The position numbers and the translations under genes were made by a program. A stretch of 64,000 nucleotides of DNA from Nitrospirota bacterium (GTDB taxonomy: Bacteria; Nitrospirota; Nitrospiria; SBBL01; JAADHI01). The number at the start of each line of letters is the position of its first letter. Position 1 is the stretch's first letter. The notes under the pieces are model-generated. The model was not told the DNA's origin, ran no database searches, and was given only the letters and a program-made list of their open reading frames with translations. The stretch spans positions 1 through 64,000 of the forward strand of contig JAJDBU010000059.1 of NCBI GenBank assembly GCA_029261195.1, given 5' to 3'. This document shows positions 50,936 to 59,972 of this stretch, in pieces.

Positions 50936-51727
50936 ATGAAAGTGGAAAAACAATTAAATGGATGGGCCTTGATTCTCGGGGCCTCCAGTGGTTTTGGAGA
51001 GGCAATTGTCCTGGAACTGGCCCAAGCAGGAATGAATATCATCGGTATCCACCTCGACCGAAAGAGCACCTTGAAGAATGTCGATCGGATTAAATCCCGG
51101 ATCGAAGCCTGTGGGCGCGAGGCCTGTTTTTACAATGTGAATGCCGCCGATGCTGAAAAGCGAAAGGCCATTCTTGAGGAAATGTCCGAAAAGGGCATGA
51201 AGATTCGCGTTTTGGTTCACTCGCTGGCTTTCGGGACATTAAAGCCCTTGATTGGGAAAACCGAAGGGGAAGCCATTAGCGCAAAACAGATGGAAATGAC
51301 TCTGGATGTCATGGCTAACAGCCTTGTTTACTGGACGCAGGATCTGATGTTGCGTGGCCTCTTAGAAAAAGGCGGGCGCATCTTTGCCATGACATCGGCC
51401 GGCGGCGCTCGGGTCTGGCCGAGCTATGGCGCCGTATCGGCGGCGAAGTCGGCCATCGAATCGCACACTCGGCAGCTTGCCCTCGAACTTGGGAGCCACA
51501 AAATTTCGGTCAATGCCATCCGTGCCGGAGTCACCGACACCCCTGCCTTACGAAAGATTCCCGGACATGAACAAATGATTGAGATGGCAAAAGAAAAAAA
51601 CCCCTGGGGACGTCTGACTACGCCAGAGGATGTGGCCGGTTTCATCGCCCTGCTCTGCCATCCGAAGGCCTTTTGGGTGACCGGAAATGTCATCGGCGTT
51701 GATGGCGGTGAATTCATCGTCGATTGA
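50936..51727 (+). CDS. fabL: Enoyl-ACP reductase, FabL/FabI-type SDR
   Basis: A 263-residue SDR-fold enzyme. Tyr and Lys are spaced Yx6K (SYGAVSAAK), as in enoyl-ACP reductases, not Yx3K as in FabG. The ALRKIPGHEQMIEMAKEKNP segment resembles B. subtilis FabL more than E. coli FabI. It would perform the last reduction of each elongation round. ATG 50936 lies just after GAGGAG; an ATG 15 bases earlier has no site. Its insertion between fabH and fabD is unusual but appropriate in function. Confidence 0.85.
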   Translation: MKVEKQLNGWALILGASSGFGEAIVLELAQAGMNIIGIHLDRKSTLKNVDRIKSRIEACGREACFYNVNAADAEKRKAILEEMSEKGMKIRVLVHSLAFGTLKPLIGKTEGEAISAKQMEMTLDVMANSLVYWTQDLMLRGLLEKGGRIFAMTSAGGARVWPSYGAVSAAKSAIESHTRQLALELGSHKISVNAIRAGVTDTPALRKIPGHEQMIEMAKEKNPWGRLTTPEDVAGFIALLCHPKAFWVTGNVIGVDGGEFIVD

Positions 51728-51769
51728 TCTTTCAGACTGTCCACGCTTAAAAACCTAAAACCTTGAACT

Positions 51770-51856
51770 ATGAATTTGGAACCGCTCTTTTTTTTATTGA
51801 CATCGGTCTATATTTTGATCAATATCGCGCTTAATTTTTTGGGGCTACCATTATGA
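51770..51856 (+). CDS. Possible 28-aa hydrophobic peptide
   Basis: ATG 51770 opens 28 codons, nearly all hydrophobic (NLEPLFFLLTSVYILINIAL), a possible single membrane helix, ending in TGA 51854-51856, 14 bases before fabD. There is no ribosome site, and the same stretch contains TTGACA (51799), so it may instead be promoter-like DNA. Low confidence. Confidence 0.2.
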   Translation: MNLEPLFFLLTSVYILINIALNFLGLPL

Positions 51857-51870
51857 GGGGTCAAGGTTAA

Positions 51871-52824
51871 ATGAAAACCGCATTTCTATTTCCAGGCCAG
51901 GGTTCGCAATACGTCGGCATGGGGCAGGCGCTCTTTGAACAGTTTGAGGTGGTTCGAGAAGTCTATGCTGAAGCCGAGAAGGTCTTGGGATGGGATGTTG
52001 CGGCACTCTGCTTTGAAGGACCCGAGGCAAAACTTAATCAGACCCAATATACCCAGCCAGCACTCCTGACCACCAGCATCGCAGCATGGCGTGCAATAGG
52101 ATCGCCAATCGACGCCGCCTCTGCCCTTGCCGGTCACAGCCTGGGAGAATACACAGCATTGGTTGCTGCGGGCGCGCTTTCTTTTTCGGATGCCGTGAGA
52201 ACCGTTCATCTTCGGGGGCGATTCATGCAAGAAGCCGTACCGGAAGGAGAAGGGGCGATGGCGGCGATCATCGGACTCAAACGGCAGGCAGTCGATGCAA
52301 TTTGCGCCGAAGTCTCTGAAGTTTCTGAAGTCGCTAAAGGCTCCGGTATCGTTTCAGCTGCTAATTATAACGGACCGATTCAAGTGGTAATTGCCGGAGA
52401 GGCAAAGGCAGTTGAGAAGGCGATGGCAGTTGCCCGTGAAAACGGAGCGAAACGCTCGATTCGGCTTGCCGTCAGTGTGCCCTCTCACTGCGCCCTCATG
52501 CAGAGCGCTTCGGTGAAACTGTCTTCGGAGTTAGACCAGGTCGAAGGGCAGGATTTTAAAGTCCCCCTGATCAATAACCTGAGCGCGGCTAAGGTTACGA
52601 CCTGGAAGGCGGCCAAAGCCGGACTCGTCAGTCAAGTCTCCTGTCCTCTGCTTTGGGAGGAAATCATTACCGTCATGCTAAAAGATGAGATTGAACTCTT
52701 TTTTGAGGTCGGGCCGGGAAAGGTCCTTGCCGGATTACAGAAACGCATCGATCGACGCTCAAAGCTGGTTAATGTTGAGGATCCTGAAGGGGCCTCATTG
52801 GGCTTGGCTGTTCTAAGGCAATAA
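51871..52824 (+). CDS. fabD: Malonyl-CoA:ACP transacylase
   Basis: A 317-residue enzyme loading malonyl onto ACP. The nucleophile Ser is in AGHSLGEYTA, the N-terminal FLFPGQGSQ and the later SVPSHCALM (catalytic His) are family signatures. ATG 51871 is preceded by AAGG. Part of the fab operon. Confidence 0.96.
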   Translation: MKTAFLFPGQGSQYVGMGQALFEQFEVVREVYAEAEKVLGWDVAALCFEGPEAKLNQTQYTQPALLTTSIAAWRAIGSPIDAASALAGHSLGEYTALVAAGALSFSDAVRTVHLRGRFMQEAVPEGEGAMAAIIGLKRQAVDAICAEVSEVSEVAKGSGIVSAANYNGPIQVVIAGEAKAVEKAMAVARENGAKRSIRLAVSVPSHCALMQSASVKLSSELDQVEGQDFKVPLINNLSAAKVTTWKAAKAGLVSQVSCPLLWEEIITVMLKDEIELFFEVGPGKVLAGLQKRIDRRSKLVNVEDPEGASLGLAVLRQ

Positions 52825-52862
52825 GGCCTGGCGCTTCTAATTATAGATAAAAGGGGAACAGT

Positions 52863-53612
52863 TTGTTGAATCTGGAAGGAAAGGTTTCGATTGTCACCGG
52901 TGGGGCACAGGGCATTGGAAAGGCGATCTGTGAATCTCTTGCGGCACTTGGCGGGGCTGTGATAGTCTCCGACATGAATCTTGAAGGAGCCAAAACAACG
53001 GCATCCGAATTGACGGCAAAGGGATATCGGGCAATGGCATGTCAGGTCGATGTCTCCGATGCAAAATCAGTCAAGGTCATGGTCGATGCGGCGCTTTCCG
53101 AATATGGAAAGATCGACCACCTCATCAATAATGCCGGGATTACAAGAGACGCCCTCCTACTGAGGATGAAAGATGCCGAGTGGGATGCAGTGCTTTCCGT
53201 TAATTTGAAAGGGGTATTCAACTGCATGAAGGCGGTCCTCCGATCAATGTCGAAACAGCGTAGCGGAAGGATCGTGAACATCTCGTCGATTGTCGGAGCC
53301 ATCGGCAATGCAGGGCAGGCCAATTATGCAGCCTCGAAGGCGGCGGTGGTCGGATTAACCAAGACGGTTGCGCGGGAATATGCAGGCCGTGGCATTACGG
53401 TCAATGCAGTGGCTCCCGGATTTATTGAAACAGCGATGACGGCAGCCCTTCCCGATTCTGTCCAGAAAACCCTGAAAGAACAGATCCCCATGGCGCGGCT
53501 TGGCATGCCTTCTGACATTGCGGATACAGTCGCCTTTCTGGTTTCAAATCGGGCAAACTACATCACCGGCCAGGTACTGCATGTGAACGGCGGCATGTAT
53601 ATGAGCGGGTAG
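52863..53612 (+). CDS. fabG: 3-oxoacyl-ACP reductase
   Basis: A 249-residue SDR using NADPH. TGGAQGIG cofactor motif, NNAG, Ser in NISSIVGAIG and Yx3K in NYAASKAAV. The start is TTG 52863 (or the next TTG), with AAGGGGAAC upstream; no ATG is available. Placed before acpP as usual. Confidence 0.96.
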   Translation: MLNLEGKVSIVTGGAQGIGKAICESLAALGGAVIVSDMNLEGAKTTASELTAKGYRAMACQVDVSDAKSVKVMVDAALSEYGKIDHLINNAGITRDALLLRMKDAEWDAVLSVNLKGVFNCMKAVLRSMSKQRSGRIVNISSIVGAIGNAGQANYAASKAAVVGLTKTVAREYAGRGITVNAVAPGFIETAMTAALPDSVQKTLKEQIPMARLGMPSDIADTVAFLVSNRANYITGQVLHVNGGMYMSG

Positions 53613-53661
53613 TTCAGTGAACCATATTTTAATCACCAATTAATTAAGGAGGAAAAGAACA

Positions 53662-53892
53662 TTGGCAATCGAAGAGCGAGTCAAAAAAATTATTTCAGAG
53701 CAGTTGGGTGTCGAGGATAACGAAGTGGTTTCAGGCGCTTCATTTGTGGAGGATCTCGGAGCCGATTCATTGGACACGGTTGAACTGGTCATGGCCTTTG
53801 AAGAAGAATTCGACATTGAAATTCAGGACGAAGATGCAGAAAAGATCCTGACTGTCCAGAACGCAGTCGACTACATCACCGACAAGGTGTAA
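53662..53892 (+). CDS. acpP: Acyl carrier protein
   Basis: A 76-residue acidic carrier. The phosphopantetheine Ser lies in [13 protein letters not shown]. The start is TTG 53662 (MAIEERVKK) with AAGGAGG eight to nine bases upstream, a strong site that compensates for the weak codon. It carries all fatty-acid intermediates. Confidence 0.97.
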   Translation: MAIEERVKKIISEQLGVEDNEVVSGASFVEDLGADSLDTVELVMAFEEEFDIEIQDEDAEKILTVQNAVDYITDKV

Positions 53893-53931
53893 TTACCGGA
53901 ACACTGCAGCACAAAAGTAATAAAGGTGTCT

Positions 53932-55194
53932 ATGGTCGCTTCAAAAGCAACTGAAAAAAGACGTGTCGTCGTCACCGGCTTAGGGATGGTCTCTCCCTTG
54001 GGAATTGGCGTCGACAAATCATGGCAGGCCCTTTGTGCGGGGGAATCGGGGATCGACAGAGTCACCCGTTTTGATCCAACTGACTATCCCTGCCAAATCG
54101 CCGGAGAAGTGAAGGATTTCCGACCGAGCGATTTCATAGCGGCCAAAGAAGTCAAAAAAATGGACACCTTCATCCATTACGCGGTTGCTGCGGCAAGAAT
54201 GGCTATCGAAGACGCAGACTTTGAGGTTACGCCTAAAAATGCAGAGCGGGTCGGCACCTATGTCGGTTCCGGCATCGGCGGACTCCAGGCGATAGAGCAT
54301 TGGCATAATGTTTTGAATAAGAAAGGACCTAAACGGGTCACGCCTTTTTTCATTCCCATGTCCATCATCAATCTGGCCTCCGGGCAAATCGCCATCTCGG
54401 TCGGAGCAAAAGGACCGAATTCCTGTGCAGTCACCGCCTGCTCAACAGGAACCCACTGTATCGGTGATGCCTTTCGCTTGATCCAGGAAGGCAAGGCCGA
54501 CACAATGCTTGCCGGAGGGACAGAGGCGGCAATTACCCCCCTGGGTATGGCCGGTTTTGCAGCCTCACGTGCCCTATCACTTAGAAATGATGCACCGCAG
54601 CAAGCAAGTCGCCCCTTCGATAAGGGACGCGACGGTTTTGTCATGGGCGACGGATCAGGTGTTGTACTGCTTGAATCTCTGGAAACTGCCCGAGCACGGG
54701 GGGCCAGGATTTATGCCGAAATCATTGGCTACGGCATGACCTCAGACGCCTATCATATGACAGCGCCTCCGGAAGGCGGAGAGGGAGCCGTTCGTTGCAT
54801 GAATCTCGCTCTGGATGATGCGGGTATTGAGGCCAGGCAAGTTGATCATATCAATGCCCACGCCACATCAACAATGGCCGATGCCATTGAAACCGCCGCC
54901 GTCAAGACAGTATTCGGCGCACATGCCGCTAACATCGCCCTTAGCGGAACCAAGTCGATGACAGGACATCTTCTTGGAGCGGCGGGGGGAATCGAGGCGA
55001 TTTTTACGATTCTGGCAATCCGGGATAGTCTCATCCCGCCCACGATCAACCTTGAAGATCCCGACCCTTTGTGCGATCTGGATTACACTCCACTCAAGTC
55101 GTCAAACAGAGCAGTAAACATCGCCCTCTCCAACTCCTTTGGTTTTGGCGGCACCAATGCGACTATCCTTTTAAGAAAATATCCCGAAGCGTAA
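53932..55194 (+). CDS. fabF: 3-oxoacyl-ACP synthase II
   Basis: A 420-residue elongating condensing enzyme. RRVVVTGLGMVSPLG at the N-terminus; catalytic Cys in ACSTGTHCIGDAF and the two His in NAHATSTM and KSMTGHLLGAAG. ATG 53932 is chosen; a GTG six bases upstream is also possible. It follows acpP in the fab operon. Confidence 0.95.
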   Translation: MVASKATEKRRVVVTGLGMVSPLGIGVDKSWQALCAGESGIDRVTRFDPTDYPCQIAGEVKDFRPSDFIAAKEVKKMDTFIHYAVAAARMAIEDADFEVTPKNAERVGTYVGSGIGGLQAIEHWHNVLNKKGPKRVTPFFIPMSIINLASGQIAISVGAKGPNSCAVTACSTGTHCIGDAFRLIQEGKADTMLAGGTEAAITPLGMAGFAASRALSLRNDAPQQASRPFDKGRDGFVMGDGSGVVLLESLETARARGARIYAEIIGYGMTSDAYHMTAPPEGGEGAVRCMNLALDDAGIEARQVDHINAHATSTMADAIETAAVKTVFGAHAANIALSGTKSMTGHLLGAAGGIEAIFTILAIRDSLIPPTINLEDPDPLCDLDYTPLKSSNRAVNIALSNSFGFGGTNATILLRKYPEA

Positions 55195-55209
55195 CGTTCT
55201 CTCCTCGCC

Positions 55210-55911
55210 ATGCAAACAAACAGACTTCCCCTTCTACAGGAACACCTAGGCTACTCTTTTGAAAACGTCTCATGGCTTCAACGGGCCTTGACCCACAGAT
55301 CCTACGTCAATGAAAGCCGGGAAAAGTCTGCGGAAGACAACGAACGCCTGGAATTTCTGGGTGATGCCGTCCTGGACCTCGTCATCTGCCAAGCTCTGAT
55401 GGATCGCTTCCCGAAATCACCTGAGGGCGAGCTTTCCAAAATGAAGGCGAAGATCGTCAGCGAGACAAGTCTTGCTGACCTCGCAAGACAGATTGATCTG
55501 GGGGCCTTCCTTTTTCTCGGGAAAGGTGAAGAACGAACTCGAGGGAGTGAAAAACCTTCCCTGCTCGCAAATGCCTTTGAAGCCTTGATCGCGGCCATCT
55601 ACCTGGATACGGGATTGGAGTCGGCCCGCCAGCTGATCTTAGCTCACTTTGAAAACACGCTGGCGGCTCTTAAGCCTGGAGAAATCTCCTTTGATTACAA
55701 GACAGCGCTTCAAGAGTATTCCCAGAAGACCTTCGGCACCCTGCCCGTTTATCGAGTATTAAGTGAAACAGGACCGGACCATCAAAAGGAATTCCAGATC
55801 GAAACGATCGTCGAGGGCAAACAATGCGGCATCGGCAGCGGCAAGAGCAAGAAGATTGCGGAACAAATATCAGCGAAAAAGGCTTTACTGCTTCTAAATG
55901 GCACTTCCTAA
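55210..55911 (+). CDS. rnc: Ribonuclease III
   Basis: A 233-residue double-strand RNA endonuclease. The catalytic signature is ERLEFLGDAVLDLVI (about residues 44-58), followed by a C-terminal double-strand RNA-binding domain (DYKTALQEYSQK to AEQISAKKALLLL). It starts 15 bases after fabF and closes the operon, as in many bacteria. Confidence 0.96.
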   Translation: MQTNRLPLLQEHLGYSFENVSWLQRALTHRSYVNESREKSAEDNERLEFLGDAVLDLVICQALMDRFPKSPEGELSKMKAKIVSETSLADLARQIDLGAFLFLGKGEERTRGSEKPSLLANAFEALIAAIYLDTGLESARQLILAHFENTLAALKPGEISFDYKTALQEYSQKTFGTLPVYRVLSETGPDHQKEFQIETIVEGKQCGIGSGKSKKIAEQISAKKALLLLNGTS

Positions 55912-56027
55912 TTTTTTCAGCAGTATCATCAGAACGAGATGCAAAATCGGTCGTGACCCTAGCCCTAAGGGCTTGAGAAAATCACCAATGGGACCGGCCT
56001 GTTTCGTGTTGACTAGGGAAAATTATA

Positions 56028-56861
56028 ATGTCCAGTCTTAAAGCCTCCCTGATCATATCCACCTATAAAAACATCAAAGCCCTTGGCGTCATTCTCGAAT
56101 CACTTCGGAGGCAAACGGAAACGGCATTTGAAATCATCGTTTCTGAAGATGGTCATGATCCTGAAGTCAGACAATTTCTTGATCAGTCCCCTTGTAGAAA
56201 TAATCTTCGTCAGCATTTAACACAGGAAGATTCAGGATTCAGAAAAAATAAAGCACTGAACCGTGCAATCAAACATGCACGAACCGATTATTTGATTTTT
56301 ATTGATGGGGATTGTATCCCTCATCAACGCTTCATCGAAAACCATATTAAGGCTGCTCGCTCAGGCTTTGTCTGCTCAGGAAGGCGCGCGGAACTCGGGC
56401 CAATATTTTCAAAAATAGTCCTTAAATACGATCGGGTTTTTCCTTTTTTCACCAATCCAATTGGGCTGCTCTTGCTTGCTCCTCTGGCTTATCTTGATCA
56501 CGCAAAAAACTATGAAGCAGGCCTCTATTCAAAACAGCTTCATCAAATAAGTAAAAACAAGCGCCGGGGAATCGTTGGATGTAATTTTTCATGCTACAAA
56601 AATGACTTGATTGCAATCAACGGCTTTAATGAAGATTACGTTCTCCCGGGGATTGGAGAAGACAGCGATATTGAATGGCGTTTAAAAAAACAGGGCATAC
56701 AAATCAAAAACATCAAATTTCTAGCACCCGTCTATCACTTATTTCATAAAAATAAGTTCCAAGCTTCAAAGCAAAATAAAGACATTCTCAATAAAACTAT
56801 TAAATTGAATGAGATTATTTGTCATAACGGCCTCCGGAAACTCGGGAAATCAAAGTTTTAA
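56028..56861 (+). CDS. Family 2 glycosyltransferase
   Basis: A 277-residue GT-A fold glycosyltransferase. ASLIISTYKN opens the nucleotide-binding fold, the DxD motif appears as FIDGDCIP, and the C-terminal GEDSDIEWRLKKQGI matches the ED/W acceptor region of galactosyl-type GT2/GT27 enzymes. It is noticeably richer in A/T (Lys, Asn, Ile codons) than its neighbours and stands alone, with no other envelope-sugar genes, suggesting transfer. Acceptor unknown. Confidence 0.85.
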   Translation: MSSLKASLIISTYKNIKALGVILESLRRQTETAFEIIVSEDGHDPEVRQFLDQSPCRNNLRQHLTQEDSGFRKNKALNRAIKHARTDYLIFIDGDCIPHQRFIENHIKAARSGFVCSGRRAELGPIFSKIVLKYDRVFPFFTNPIGLLLLAPLAYLDHAKNYEAGLYSKQLHQISKNKRRGIVGCNFSCYKNDLIAINGFNEDYVLPGIGEDSDIEWRLKKQGIQIKNIKFLAPVYHLFHKNKFQASKQNKDILNKTIKLNEIICHNGLRKLGKSKF

Positions 56862-56870
56862 AAAAAAGTC

Positions 56871-57062
56871 TCATAGAGGAATTGGCATCGTGTAACAGAC
56901 GGCATTGCCGTCAAGAGAGACAGTGCCGCCTGAGAGGTCAACACAAATCTCAAGTTCCGTAATTGCTTTGTCAGCCCGCACTTTGGTGACTTTGATCTCT
57001 CCGGTGAACCTAAAGTTCGCCCTGGGAAGATTCAAATAAGCCGATTTCCAGATTGATTTCAT
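56871..57062 (-). CDS. Possible small ORF after the response regulator
   Basis: A 63-codon frame overlapping the 3' end of the upstream response-regulator gene by about 50 bases. The non-overlapping part (EIKVTKVRADKAITELEICVD, then a short Gly/Thr/Val run) looks like alternating beta strands. No ribosome site precedes ATG 57062, so the start is unclear; it may begin inside the overlap or be spurious. Confidence 0.3.
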   Translation of the reverse strand: MKSIWKSAYLNLPRANFRFTGEIKVTKVRADKAITELEICVDLSGGTVSLDGNAVCYTMPIPL

Positions 57063-57597
57063 TGATGAGTGAATCGAGATCCTCGTTCGTTTCCTCCAAA
57101 ATAATTTCGTCCCGATTCGATCGTTTTACTTTGGCAATTCCGGGGTGTTCTCTTTCCAGATCTGAAAGGAGGGTCCGCTGCTGCCTGGCTGCGACCAGCA
57201 AACGTGAACTCTCACGGGCCAGTTTTTTGAGCTGGAGGGCCTGGCGTATGGTGTTGCTCAGATTCATGATATGACAAGGCTTTGTTAAAAAACGGTAGAT
57301 TTCTCCTTCATTGATTGCACGAATGGCGGCTCCCAGGCTGGCTTGTCCGGTCAGGGTGATTCGGATCGTTTCCGGGTATAAGCGACAAACGACCCCCAAA
57401 AACTCCGAGCCGCACATGCCCGGCATCTGCTCATCCGAAACAACAACATCGGCTGAAGTACAAGCGAGGGCCTTAAGGCCGTCTTCTCCCGAAGTCGCTG
57501 TCAAAATGCGGTACGACTCCTTACGCAATCCATGCCGGAGTCCTTCCAAAATATGAGGTTCATCATCTACAAACAAGACCGTATCTTTACGGTTCAT
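57010..57597 (-). CDS. Response regulator, receiver plus short helical tail
   Basis: A 195-residue protein. The receiver domain (about residues 5-125) has DDEPHILEG, the phospho-Asp in VVVSDEQMPG, the Thr in LTGQAS and the Lys in FLTKPC. The tail (about 125-195) is helical and charged with no DNA-binding motif. It belongs to the RpfG-like receiver group. Third regulator in the kinase cluster; probably acts through protein contacts. Confidence 0.88.
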   Translation of the reverse strand: MNRKDTVLFVDDEPHILEGLRHGLRKESYRILTATSGEDGLKALACTSADVVVSDEQMPGMCGSEFLGVVCRLYPETIRITLTGQASLGAAIRAINEGEIYRFLTKPCHIMNLSNTIRQALQLKKLARESSRLLVAARQQRTLLSDLEREHPGIAKVKRSNRDEIILEETNEDLDSLINEINLEIGLFESSQGEL

Positions 57598-57626
57598 CCA
57601 CTTTCTCCTTCATGGTCATACATGTT

Positions 57627-58760
57627 TTAGCCTGAGCGAAGAATCACCGTCACCGGTTCTTTGATGACACCTTGTTGAAAATTTTTTGCCCGTTCTACAA
57701 AGCTCTGAGTGACTTCATATCCGCGTGCAACGAACAGAGCCCCCGTCTTCATCCAGACATCTTCAACGAAGACCATGCCGACCTGAACATCTCGAACAGG
57801 AATTTCAAGTCTCTCATTCTGGATCTGAGAAGCGCCTCGAAGTTTGGCAAAGATATTCAAGACCTCAGGATCGTAGCGTTCAGCCTTTTTCTGCATTTCG
57901 ATCAAGGCATGCTGAGGTGAATAGCCACGGGTCTCCAGGGTGTCATAATCGATTGCAATCCGGAGGATTTTTGCACCGGGTTGTACAAACCCGCTAGCCC
58001 CCTCACCATGTAATATGAGTGCATCATGCTGGTGAGAGAGGATCTCCATGACAGGTTCTAATCTTGGAATATTGCCAAGAAGCTGACGGACGACGGTAGG
58101 GAGACGAGCCACCATGGCCTCTTCTGCTTCACTCAATTCTTCACCGGAGTACAGCTTTTCGGCGGTAGCAGGAGGCAGTGTAATACTGCCTAGTTCGGAG
58201 ACCATCGCCGCGACTTCCACCTGCCAGGCATCGACAACGACAATATTTTGAAGCAGTTCACTCACATGCTCCTTGACACGACTGGCACGACCAAAGGCCA
58301 TGGGATTGGTCAAAGCCAGGACCTCTGTCAGGGCCTTGATACTCCCGTGCAGGGTCTCTTCCAGCAGCACGCGTTCTGCAGTAATAAGGCGATGCTGCCC
58401 CATGGCCGACTCAAAGGCCGTAAGGAGTCGATCAGGGGGACAGGGCTTGGTTAGAAAACGAAAAATCTGTCCTTCATTAATCGCGGCAATCGCCGAGCTA
58501 ATATCGGTCTGGCCGGTCAGCAACATGCGGACAGAATCAGGGGCCAAAGCCCGAACACGGCTTAAAAAGGTCGCGCCGTTCATCTCCGGCATCCGCATAT
58601 CGGAGAGTACGATGGCAAAGGGCTTCTCCTCATCAAGCATCGCAAGCCCCAGGGCTCCGCTGGTGGCGGTCTCAACGGAGAACTTCCTCCGTAAGTTTAA
58701 GGTGAGACCCTCCAGGACTGCCGGTTCATCATCGACACATAATATACGCGGGCGTTTCAT
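57627..58760 (-). CDS. Response regulator with degenerate HD-GYP-like output
   Basis: A 377-residue protein: receiver domain (DDEPAVLEG, phospho-Asp in VLSDMRMPEM, FLTKPC), then an HD-GYP-like helical region. At the expected HD position the sequence is VSELGSITLP where active enzymes have LHDIGKIGIP, so the metal-binding HD is lost; the GYP position is also not conserved. It is therefore unlikely to cleave c-di-GMP and may be a scaffold or sensor. ATG 58760 overlaps the stop of the HDOD gene by four bases. Confidence 0.85.
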   Translation of the reverse strand: MKRPRILCVDDEPAVLEGLTLNLRRKFSVETATSGALGLAMLDEEKPFAIVLSDMRMPEMNGATFLSRVRALAPDSVRMLLTGQTDISSAIAAINEGQIFRFLTKPCPPDRLLTAFESAMGQHRLITAERVLLEETLHGSIKALTEVLALTNPMAFGRASRVKEHVSELLQNIVVVDAWQVEVAAMVSELGSITLPPATAEKLYSGEELSEAEEAMVARLPTVVRQLLGNIPRLEPVMEILSHQHDALILHGEGASGFVQPGAKILRIAIDYDTLETRGYSPQHALIEMQKKAERYDPEVLNIFAKLRGASQIQNERLEIPVRDVQVGMVFVEDVWMKTGALFVARGYEVTQSFVERAKNFQQGVIKEPVTVILRSG

Positions 58761-59959
58761 ATTGATGTGCCTTTGAGTGAACTCTCCATTAATTCCGGGA
58801 CCATTTTTCGCCACGACTCGACTTGGTCCTTGACGCCCAAGCCTTCCAGATAGTCCAGATCCAAGGAAAGAGCAAGTTCTGGCTCGTCTTCTGCTTCAGA
58901 GATCAGCGTCTCCGCAATGTAGACGGCATCCAGTATTCCAAAATCGTGTGAGGGCACGCGCATTGGGTCATGATGGTTTGCGACCGCTTCCACGATCGGA
59001 TAGGGCAGGCCCCACATCCCGAGCAGGTAGGCGCCGACTTCCGCATGGGTCACACCAAAAAGTCTCTCCTCGGCAACATGCAATGGCAGGGATTCGGCAT
59101 GGGCAATTTCAATCGCTTTTTCTAATTTGTCCGGTAGTTCTGTTGCCATAATCAGTTGACCGATATCGTGGAGCATCCCCGACATGAAGGCATCTTCCGA
59201 CTGTTGTTTGTCCTTCAAAAGGCGAGTGGCCACGCTTGCGACAAGAAAGGAGTGTTCTTGCAGCAAGTCAATGGAGAAACCCTGGACATTCGGTGGGGCC
59301 TTGGACTTGAAAACATCCAGCGACATCGCAAGGTTCTTAATCATCTGAAAACCCAGACGGACGACAGCAAACTTGATGTTGGTGATCGGCATGGCGCTTG
59401 CGAAAAAGGAAGAGTTGACGAGCTGCAAGAGCTTTGCGGACATCGCCATATCCCGCTCCAGAATCCTGGCAATCTCATCTGCGCCGGCATTCGGATCCAC
59501 TAAAGCCTTGGTCAATGCGGTATACATGCGGGGAAGAGGGGGAAGGGTTTCGATTTTTCCGATCGTCTTTACGAGCGTCTCGTCATCCACCAGGTCCTGG
59601 AGATGACATGCACGCTCAATGACCTGATCCAGAAGCTCTGCTTTGCAGGGCTTACTTAAGAATTGATGGGCAACAGGAACAGCCCGAAGTGCGGCTTCCA
59701 TCTCCGAATAGCCCGAGAGCACAATGCGAACCGTCTTTTTATATTTGAGCTGCACTTCCTTAAGGAGCGTGGCGCCGTCCATTCCCGGCATCCGCATATC
59801 GGTGACAATAACGTCAAAGGGTGCAGTTTCAAGGGCTTCAAGCGCCTTTTCCCCTCCTAAGGCGAAAACCATTTCCCACTTGTTGCGCTTACGCCGCAGG
59901 AGGTTTTGGAGCCCCTCAAGAATCATGGACTCATCATCAACAAAGAGAATCCGTTTCAT
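58757..59959 (-). CDS. Response regulator with HDOD output
   Basis: A 400-residue protein: receiver domain (RILFVDDESMILEG, phospho-Asp in VIVTDMRMPGM, LSGYSE, FLSKPC), then an HDOD domain from about residue 140 (LPPLPRMYTAL, LLQLVNSSFFA, GMLHDIGQLIM). HDOD proteins act in signalling and regulation without known catalysis. ATG 59959 is used because it starts the receiver; a longer reading adds 29 residues antisense-like in composition. It lies 13 bases after the kinase gene. Confidence 0.9.
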   Translation of the reverse strand: MKRILFVDDESMILEGLQNLLRRKRNKWEMVFALGGEKALEALETAPFDVIVTDMRMPGMDGATLLKEVQLKYKKTVRIVLSGYSEMEAALRAVPVAHQFLSKPCKAELLDQVIERACHLQDLVDDETLVKTIGKIETLPPLPRMYTALTKALVDPNAGADEIARILERDMAMSAKLLQLVNSSFFASAMPITNIKFAVVRLGFQMIKNLAMSLDVFKSKAPPNVQGFSIDLLQEHSFLVASVATRLLKDKQQSEDAFMSGMLHDIGQLIMATELPDKLEKAIEIAHAESLPLHVAEERLFGVTHAEVGAYLLGMWGLPYPIVEAVANHHDPMRVPSHDFGILDAVYIAETLISEAEDEPELALSLDLDYLEGLGVKDQVESWRKMVPELMESSLKGTSI

Positions 59960-59972
59960 GCTTTTTTTCCGA

